Below, one piece after another: positions 6,476 to 10,954 of a stretch of DNA of 10,954 nucleotides. This stretch comes from Rhodospirillaceae bacterium. Lineage in GTDB: Bacteria > Pseudomonadota > Alphaproteobacteria > Rhodospirillales > 2-02-FULL-58-16. The stretch is from contig JAUXMA010000024.1 in the NCBI GenBank assembly GCA_030623425.1, positions 1 to 10,954 of the forward strand, given 5' to 3'. The notes under the pieces are model-generated. The model made no database searches and was not told where the DNA came from. It saw only the letters and a program-made list of their open reading frames with translations. How positions within the stretch are numbered: the first letter of the stretch is position 1; the number at the start of each line of letters is the position of its first letter. Position numbers and translations under genes: made by a program.

Positions 6476-8284
6476 TCATGGCTCCGTTTTGACGGCTCCG
6501 TCCCGGCCGTCCGACGGTTCCGCTGTTTCCCCGCCGATCAGCTCTTTCTTGGAGATTTTGCCGATCAGGGTTTTGGGCAGGGTTTCTAGGAACTCGATGC
6601 GCCGGGGAATCTCGAAGGGCGCCAGTTTGTCCTTGAGAAAAGCCCGCAATTCCGCCGCCTTCAGCCTCTCTTCGTCCTTGAGCTTGACGAAAGCCTTGAC
6701 GATTTCACCGCGATGGCGGTCGGCGACGCCGCAAACGGCGACTTCCTCGATGGCTGGATGAAGCTGGATCGCCTCTTCCACCATGCGCGGATAGACGTTG
6801 AAGCCGCTGCTCAGGATCAGATCCTTGATGCGGTCGATGACGTAAAGATAACCGTCCTCGTCGAGGTAGCCGATATCGCCGGTATGCAGCCTGCCGCCCC
6901 GCAAGGCATCGACGGTTTCCTGCGCCCGGTTGGCGTAGCCGGCCATGACTTGCGGGCCGGTGATGCAAATTTCGCCATGTTCGCCCAACGGCAAAACTCG
7001 ATCGGACCCGTCGCGGGCGACGATCTCGATCAGCGTCGCCGGCAACGGCAAGCCCACGGAGCCTGTCTTGTTGATGCCCGTGAACGGATTGACGGTGCAT
7101 ACCGGTGCCGTTTCGCTCAAGCCGTATCCCTCGACCAGGGTGCATCCCGTCATCTCCTCGAAGACGCGCCGCACCTTGGCGGGCAGCGGCGCCCCGCCGG
7201 AGATGCAAAAAACGAGACTGGAGAGGTCTTGCTTGCCAAGGTCGCGGGCGCCGTTGAGCGCCGAAAACATGGTCGGCACGCCGACGAAGATGGTCGGGCG
7301 CTCGCGGTCGATGGCCTTCAAGACCTCGGCCGTCTTGAAGCGCGGCAGCAAAATCATCTCGGCGCCAAGGCGCAAGCCCACATTCATCACCGCGGTCATG
7401 CCGAAAGCATGGAACAAAGGCAGTACGCCGAGGATTTTTTCCCTGCCCGGTTTGGCGCCTTGCGCCCACATTTCGACCTGGACCGCGTTGGCGTAAAGGT
7501 TGGCGTGGGTCAATCTGGCGGCTTTCGGCAGGCCGGTCGTGCCGCCGGTGTACTGCAGCACGGCGACATCGCGCCCGGCATCGATTTCGGCTGGCTCGAA
7601 AACGCCGTCGTTGTCGATCAGGCGATCATAGCGCATATGCAGGTCGTCGTCCGGAACGGCGGCGATCTCGCGGTGCCTGAGAACGGCAAAGAGGGCGTTC
7701 TCCGGAAACGGCAGGATGCCGGTCATGGAGCAGACGACGATCGTCTCGAGGCCGCCGCCGTCGGCGAGACGCTTCGCCACCTTCGGGTAGAGCGTCTTCA
7801 TGGCGAGCGTCACCAGGATGCACATGCCGGAGTCGCGGATTTGCCGCTTGATCTCGCGTTCGGCGTAGAGCGGGTTGACGTTAACGACGGTGCCGCCGGC
7901 CTTGAGAACGGCGTAAAAGCAGATCACGGCGTAAGGGCTGTTGGGCAGCATCAGTCCGACCTTGATGCCCTTTTGCACACCCATGGCCTGGAATCCTTTC
8001 GCCGCCTTGTCCACCAGTTCGGCGATTTCATGGTAGCGGTAGCGTCTGCCGCGGAAATTGACACAGACGTTGTCGGGAAACGCCGCCGCCGCCTCGTCGA
8101 GCAAGGCGGGCAAGGGTTTGGGGGCGATCTCGCAGCGCCAGTCGATGCCCTCGGGATAGGTCTTTTTCCACGGCTCGGGAGGGTGCTCCGGGCGGTCCTC
8201 CGATTCCGCCTCTCGGTCCCGGTGAAGAAACCCCAGCACTCGGCGAGCGGTTTTATAGAGGCTTTCGGCTAACGGCATTCGCAT
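6476..8284 (-). CDS. fadD: Long-chain fatty acid-CoA ligase (FadD-like)
   Basis: This 602-residue adenylate-forming enzyme turns a long-chain fatty acid, ATP and CoA into acyl-CoA, AMP and pyrophosphate, feeding beta-oxidation. Counting from the ATG at 8284, the ATP-binding loop YTGGTTGLPK spans 245-254 and GYGLSETAPV lies near 386-395. The hinge region GYLDEDGYLYVIDRIKDLI follows, and the C-terminal catalytic lysine is K576 in IGKISKKE. The N-terminal stretch (MPLAESLYKTARRVLGFLHR) is amphipathic and basic and may touch the membrane. The length is a little above the roughly 560 residues of E. coli FadD because of this leader. AGGGA lies 7 nt before the start; a better AAGGAGG lies 19 nt away, which is too far. 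An ATG two codons later (8278) is an alternative start. It is on the same strand as the thiolase/fadN pair but separated by the toxin-antitoxin remnants, so a shared transcript is uncertain. Confidence 0.92.
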   Translation of the reverse strand: MRMPLAESLYKTARRVLGFLHRDREAESEDRPEHPPEPWKKTYPEGIDWRCEIAPKPLPALLDEAAAAFPDNVCVNFRGRRYRYHEIAELVDKAAKGFQAMGVQKGIKVGLMLPNSPYAVICFYAVLKAGGTVVNVNPLYAEREIKRQIRDSGMCILVTLAMKTLYPKVAKRLADGGGLETIVVCSMTGILPFPENALFAVLRHREIAAVPDDDLHMRYDRLIDNDGVFEPAEIDAGRDVAVLQYTGGTTGLPKAARLTHANLYANAVQVEMWAQGAKPGREKILGVLPLFHAFGMTAVMNVGLRLGAEMILLPRFKTAEVLKAIDRERPTIFVGVPTMFSALNGARDLGKQDLSSLVFCISGGAPLPAKVRRVFEEMTGCTLVEGYGLSETAPVCTVNPFTGINKTGSVGLPLPATLIEIVARDGSDRVLPLGEHGEICITGPQVMAGYANRAQETVDALRGGRLHTGDIGYLDEDGYLYVIDRIKDLILSSGFNVYPRMVEEAIQLHPAIEEVAVCGVADRHRGEIVKAFVKLKDEERLKAAELRAFLKDKLAPFEIPRRIEFLETLPKTLIGKISKKELIGGETAEPSDGRDGAVKTEP

Positions 8285-8306
8285 GGTTCGGTCCCTGTCG
8301 CGCCCT

Positions 8307-8327
8307 CCTTAAAGCATGCTCATGAGC
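8307..8327. repeat. 21-bp direct repeat, left copy
   Basis: CCTTAAAGCATGCT followed by CATGAGC recurs at 10490-10510 with one difference (T at 8320 becomes C at 10503). The left copy sits just upstream of the fadD-like gene and ends in ATGAGC, followed by TTA TAG, so its ATG leads nowhere. The right copy contains the true start of the cobW-like gene. The two copies bracket the caspase-like gene and its scrambled leader. Confidence 0.8.
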
Positions 8328-8490
8328 TTATAGATAATTTAGTCTAGGAAATCCTCCATCGTTTTGTCGGCGACGGGTTGATAAGGTGTCGCCAAAGAGC
8401 TCGGAAGACGGGACATTCCCATTCCAGGTGAGTGGATAATGCTCCATCCTTCGCGCCTTGGAGATTGGTCGGAAGAAATGGAAACCATCC

Positions 8491-8607
8491 ATGACCTCGG
8501 ACATCTACACCGCGACGGCCTTCGACAAGAAGGACCGGCGCTCGCCGGCCGCCGACCGCGGAAAGCGCATCGCCGCCGAGGATTGGAGTGCCCGTTATGA
8601 GCCGAGG
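8491..8607 (+). pseudogene. Unrecognised N-terminal gene fragment
   Basis: From the ATG at 8491 the frame reads MTSDIYTATAFDKKDRRSPA, then ADRGKRIAAEDWSARYE. Its residue mix looks like a real protein N-terminus rather than a chance frame. After about 8607 the same frame becomes an antisense reading of the transposase-like remnant, so the coding character stops there. I do not recognise the family. It may be the 5' end of a gene cut by an insertion sequence. The evidence is only compositional. Confidence 0.3.
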
Positions 8608-8721
8608 TCTGATTTCTTGCCATTTGCGTTGATCTCCGATCAAGGCGTTTGCGAGGATGATGAGTTTTCGCATGATGGTTGTCAGGGCGGCTTTGGGTTC
8701 TCTCGCCCAAGGATTCGAAAG
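8605..8721 (-). pseudogene. C-terminal remnant of an IS110-type transposase
   Basis: The minus strand reads LSNPWAREPKAALTTIM followed by RKLIILANALIGDQRKW. From memory, the pattern A-L-x-x-x-MRKLIxxxNALxRDxRKW is the usual end of IS110/IS116-family transposases. Only about 35-40 of the roughly 340 residues are present. A TAA directly precedes the fragment in this frame, and the recombinase and DEDD catalytic parts are missing. I infer an old insertion-sequence relic. Another family with a similar tail cannot be excluded. Confidence 0.5.
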
Positions 8722-8837
8722 TTACCCGGGAAATGCCGGTCAAGGATGTCGAGGGAAATCCAAACGAACGGGACGTCGTGACCACGGTTGGGATAAAAAT
8801 GACATTTGCCTCTGGAGTAAACGTCGAGAGTGCCGCC

Positions 8838-10403
8838 GTGAAACGGTTGGCCGCGTTCGCGGTGTTGGTGATTATTGGACTTCTCGCAAGTTGTGCTCAC
8901 CCGCCGCCGCCAATGATGCCAGCCTATCATCCGCAATCGGCGGTGGAGATATGCGCCGGCGGGGAGTGCGGGAAGGCTGGGGAGAAGTTCGCCCTTGACG
9001 ATATCGCCAAGGCCCTCGCCGAAATGTTCAAGGCCAACGGGCCTGGCGCTTGGAACTTCTGCCCCGCCAATCGGGATGATCGGCGTTGCCTCGAAGACCA
9101 ACTATCGTACACGGTCAACGGGTTGGTTCCGGCCACCGGTTATGTTCCCGGCGGGGCGATTCGCGCCGGGGCACGCTATGACGGCAAACGGGGCGTCAGA
9201 TTTCGGGTCAACATCCCGACCATTGTTTTTGGCACCCCCAGCATTTGCGACGATGCCCGTTCCACATTGGCCGTTCGCTCTTCAAAAAATTTCCTCTGGC
9301 TCAGCAATCCCTACAAGTGCAGTATGGGCGGCGGTCCGAAGACTATCAAGGCCGAGGGGCGATACGGGTTCGACTACATCGATTTTGACCGGGGAATAAT
9401 GGCTGGCGAGTTCGTCATCCGGGTCTCGGAAGGCGGCAACGGCTTTGCCAAGGGATACGCCGTTACACGGCTCTCCATAGGTATGGAAGAGGTCCAAGAA
9501 GTTTGGCTCCTGCCCAAGGGTGCCCGGCCGAAAGCACTGGCGGCTGGGAGCGTTCCTTCCTTCAACCGCCCGGCGGCGGCCGCATCGGCATTTCCGTCAA
9601 CGCCCATTGATGTGACCTTCAAGAGGGTGGCGCCGCGCCCTGACGACATCGCGGTGATCATCGGAAATGCCGATTACGCCAAGCAAGGAAAGGACATTCC
9701 CAACGTCGTCCCGGCTTATGCGGATGCCGAGGGCTTTAAGCGTTACGTGATACAGGCGCTGGGAGTTCGCGAGGGCAACATCGTTGATCTTCGTGACGCT
9801 ACGCAAGCGGACCTGATTTCGGTCTTTGGCAGCCGCGGCCAATTCAAGGGACGGCTGTTCAACTGGGTCAAACCGGGACGATCCAACGTCACCGTTTACT
9901 ACTCGGGCCACGGCGCGCCGGCCGGCGGCGATGGCACTCCTTATCTGGTTCCGGTGAACGCCAATCCGGCGACAATCGAACTTAACGGATATCCCTTGGC
10001 GGTTCTCTACGCCAATCTTGGCAAGGTACCGGCCAAGTCCATCACGGTGGTGCTGGAAGCCTGTTTTTCCGGTGCCGCGGAAGGCGGTGCCGTGATCTCC
10101 AACGCCTCGCCGGTCTATATGAGGGCGAAAACCCTTAGCGTGCCCGCCAACGTCACGGTGATAGCCGCCGGCGGGGCAAGGGAAATGGCCTCATGGGAGA
10201 AAGACAAGTCGCACGGCCTGTTCACCAAATACTATCTCTTGGGCATGTCCGGGAAAGCCGACGCGGCGCCATTTGGGAATGGTGACGGATCGGTCGGATA
10301 TGATGAACTCAAGCGTTACCTGAAGGATACGATGTCCTATTACGCCAGGCGCTATTACGGGCGCGATCAGACCGCGCAATTCGCGCTCGGCGGTGGGAGA
10401 TAA
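8838..10403 (+). CDS. Caspase-like (peptidase C14 family) predicted lipoprotein
   Basis: The GTG at 8838 (GAGAG 7 nt upstream) gives 521 residues beginning with a short basic start, a hydrophobic helix and the lipobox LLASC, with lipidation expected at C19. The same frame stays open back to 8679, including an ATG at 8799, but the 8838 start gives a standard lipoprotein signal. Residues about 35-250 form a domain I do not recognise, with several cysteines (CAGGEC, NFCPANRDDRRC, ICDDA, KCSMG) that could form disulfides outside the cytoplasm. A proline/alanine linker follows, then the caspase fold from about 271 (IAVIIGNADYA). The catalytic pair is intact: H358 in YYSGHGAP and C409 in LEACFSG. 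Near residue 478, GNGDGSVGYDEL resembles a calcium-binding EF-hand loop, although its first position is F rather than D. Known relatives cut after basic or acidic residues; the specificity and role here are unknown. Confidence 0.85.
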   Translation: MKRLAAFAVLVIIGLLASCAHPPPPMMPAYHPQSAVEICAGGECGKAGEKFALDDIAKALAEMFKANGPGAWNFCPANRDDRRCLEDQLSYTVNGLVPATGYVPGGAIRAGARYDGKRGVRFRVNIPTIVFGTPSICDDARSTLAVRSSKNFLWLSNPYKCSMGGGPKTIKAEGRYGFDYIDFDRGIMAGEFVIRVSEGGNGFAKGYAVTRLSIGMEEVQEVWLLPKGARPKALAAGSVPSFNRPAAAASAFPSTPIDVTFKRVAPRPDDIAVIIGNADYAKQGKDIPNVVPAYADAEGFKRYVIQALGVREGNIVDLRDATQADLISVFGSRGQFKGRLFNWVKPGRSNVTVYYSGHGAPAGGDGTPYLVPVNANPATIELNGYPLAVLYANLGKVPAKSITVVLEACFSGAAEGGAVISNASPVYMRAKTLSVPANVTVIAAGGAREMASWEKDKSHGLFTKYYLLGMSGKADAAPFGNGDGSVGYDELKRYLKDTMSYYARRYYGRDQTAQFALGGGR

Positions 10404-10489
10404 CGGTCGATCCACGGGACGGCCAACAAGAGGGCGGAATAAATCGGCTTTTTGGTGCAATGGGCCTGGCGCCGGTTGAACTTGATACG

Positions 10490-10510
10490 CCTTAAAGCAT
10501 GCCCATGAGC
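10490..10510. repeat. 21-bp direct repeat, right copy
   Basis: This is the partner of the copy at 8307-8327 (20 of 21 identical). It spans the cobW-like start codon: its last six bases, ATGAGC, are the first two codons of that gene. No similarity continues beyond the repeat on either side. Confidence 0.8.
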
Positions 10511-10719
10511 GAAGCCGTCACATCAACGCCTGTTACCATCATCACCGGTTTTCTCGGCAGCGGCAAAACGACCTTGCTGAACAGCCTGCTCGCCCATCCG
10601 GACATGGGGGAAACGGCGCTCTTGAATCCTTGTTAAACGCCGGACTTTTCGACGCCCGGACGAAAACCCCGCAAGTGCAAGATTGGCTCGGCGAGGAAGC
10701 TTTCGCGGCCGACGCGCAC
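10505..10719 (+). pseudogene. Internally deleted CobW-family GTPase gene
   Basis: From the ATG at 10505 the frame reads MSEAVTSTPVTIITGFLGSG, then KTTLLNSLLAHPDMGETA. This is a CobW/P47K N-terminus with an intact Walker A (GFLGSGKTT, residues 15-23). After residue 38 the expected continuation (about VIVNEFGE) is missing, and the frame ends LLNPC and TAA at 10634-10636. In another frame, 10624-10719 reads ESLLNAGLFDARTKTPQVQD, then WLGEEAFAADAH. In CobW proteins this phrase comes far downstream, near residues 210-240. So roughly 170 codons have been lost and the pieces are out of frame. CobW proteins are metal-linked GTPases, but nothing functional can remain here. No Shine-Dalgarno sequence is visible before the ATG. 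Confidence 0.72.
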
Positions 10720-10954
10720 ATCCCGGATCCGGTGATTGCCCACCTTGAAGGAGCCCAAAACCAGAAACTGGAAGGGCGCGATCTTTGTATCGAATCGATC
10801 CAGGAGATCAGGGGAATCCCCGGAGTTTCCGGTGTCCACCTGATGGCCTGCCGGCAAGAAGGAGTTCATACCCGAAATCGTCATTGCCTCGGGGGTGCTG
10901 AAAAATCGCGCCATCGCGGATCAACGCAAGCGTATCCGCTTTCACTTTATTTTA
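10717..10954 (+). pseudogene. C-terminal fragment of a MetF-like methylenetetrahydrofolate reductase, frameshifted
   Basis: In frame with the preceding CobW scrap, the sequence reads IPDPVIAHLEGAQNQKLEGR, then DLCIESIQEIRGIPGVSGVH and LMACRQE, ending at 10860. From 10862, one frame on, it continues EFIPEIVIASGVLKNRA. Together these match the ending I know from one branch of the 5,10-methylenetetrahydrofolate reductase family (IPGVSGVHVMAYRQEE, then EIVxxSGVL). The frame change fits one extra G in GAAGGAG at 10858-10864. The N-terminal FAD-binding barrel is missing, so no enzyme can be made. The text after SGVLKNRA up to the window end is unassigned. The family name is from memory. Confidence 0.55.

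Larger units (their letters stand above)
8328..8837. other. Scrambled region without an intact gene, upstream of the caspase-like gene
   Basis: No intact gene is visible in these 510 bases. Three gene-like scraps can be read. On the minus strand, 8340-8430 ends in LATPYQPVADKTMEDFLD before a stop; I do not recognise it. On the plus strand, an ATG at 8491 opens a peptide that looks like a real protein N-terminus. On the minus strand, about 8605-8721 resembles a transposase C-terminus; the last two have their own entries. The stretch 8722-8837 is the leader of the caspase-like gene and could alternatively encode an N-terminal extension of it. I see no clear sigma-70 promoter. Confidence 0.55.

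Noticed and set aside
6713..8272. Plus-strand frame of about 519 residues opposite the fadD-like gene.
   Set aside because: It is an antisense shadow of a gene with full ligase motifs, and no ribosome site or family motif is seen.
10633..10914. Minus-strand 93-residue frame near the right end.
   Set aside because: It is a shadow of the CobW/MetF-like fragments on the plus strand, which have clear family phrases.

Overview
This window looks like a GC-rich alphaproteobacterial chromosome segment. A Rhodospirillales-like host is my inference, from the style of the lipid genes and the toxin-antitoxin remnants; there is no rRNA or other marker to confirm it. It combines an intact fatty-acid metabolism locus with two stretches of decayed, rearranged DNA.

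Left part (1-5552): the 3' end of a fused fatty-acyl-AMP ligase/PlsC-type acyltransferase runs rightwards. It converges on a leftward beta-oxidation operon made of a thiolase (fadA-like) and a FadN-type 3-hydroxyacyl-CoA dehydrogenase/enoyl-CoA hydratase. The thiolase stop TAG directly abuts the ATG of the next gene. A long-chain acyl-CoA ligase (fadD-like, 6476-8284) lies further upstream on the same strand. Together these three genes activate fatty acids and carry out the later steps of beta-oxidation; no acyl-CoA dehydrogenase is in the window.

Middle (5549-6348): between fadD and the thiolase is a toxin-antitoxin graveyard. It holds the C-terminal part of a PIN-domain (VapC-like) toxin on the minus strand whose stop overlaps the thiolase ATG as ATGA, and a roughly 110-bp palindromic element with 25-bp perfect arms. 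It also holds the last residues of a BrnT-like toxin on the plus strand, overlapping an intact helix-turn-helix antitoxin gene that now seems to have no complete toxin.

Right part (8285-10954): a caspase-like (C14) predicted lipoprotein is preceded by about 0.5 kb of scrambled remnants, including an apparent IS110-type transposase C-terminus. The segment is bracketed by two 21-bp direct repeats differing at one base. The right copy covers the start of a CobW-family GTPase gene. That gene is broken: 38 residues of N-terminus, a jump to a later CobW segment in another frame, then a fusion to a C-terminal piece of a MetF-like protein carrying a one-base frameshift. I read the caspase gene as cargo of an insertion into the fadD/cobW intergenic region, next to actively decaying DNA.
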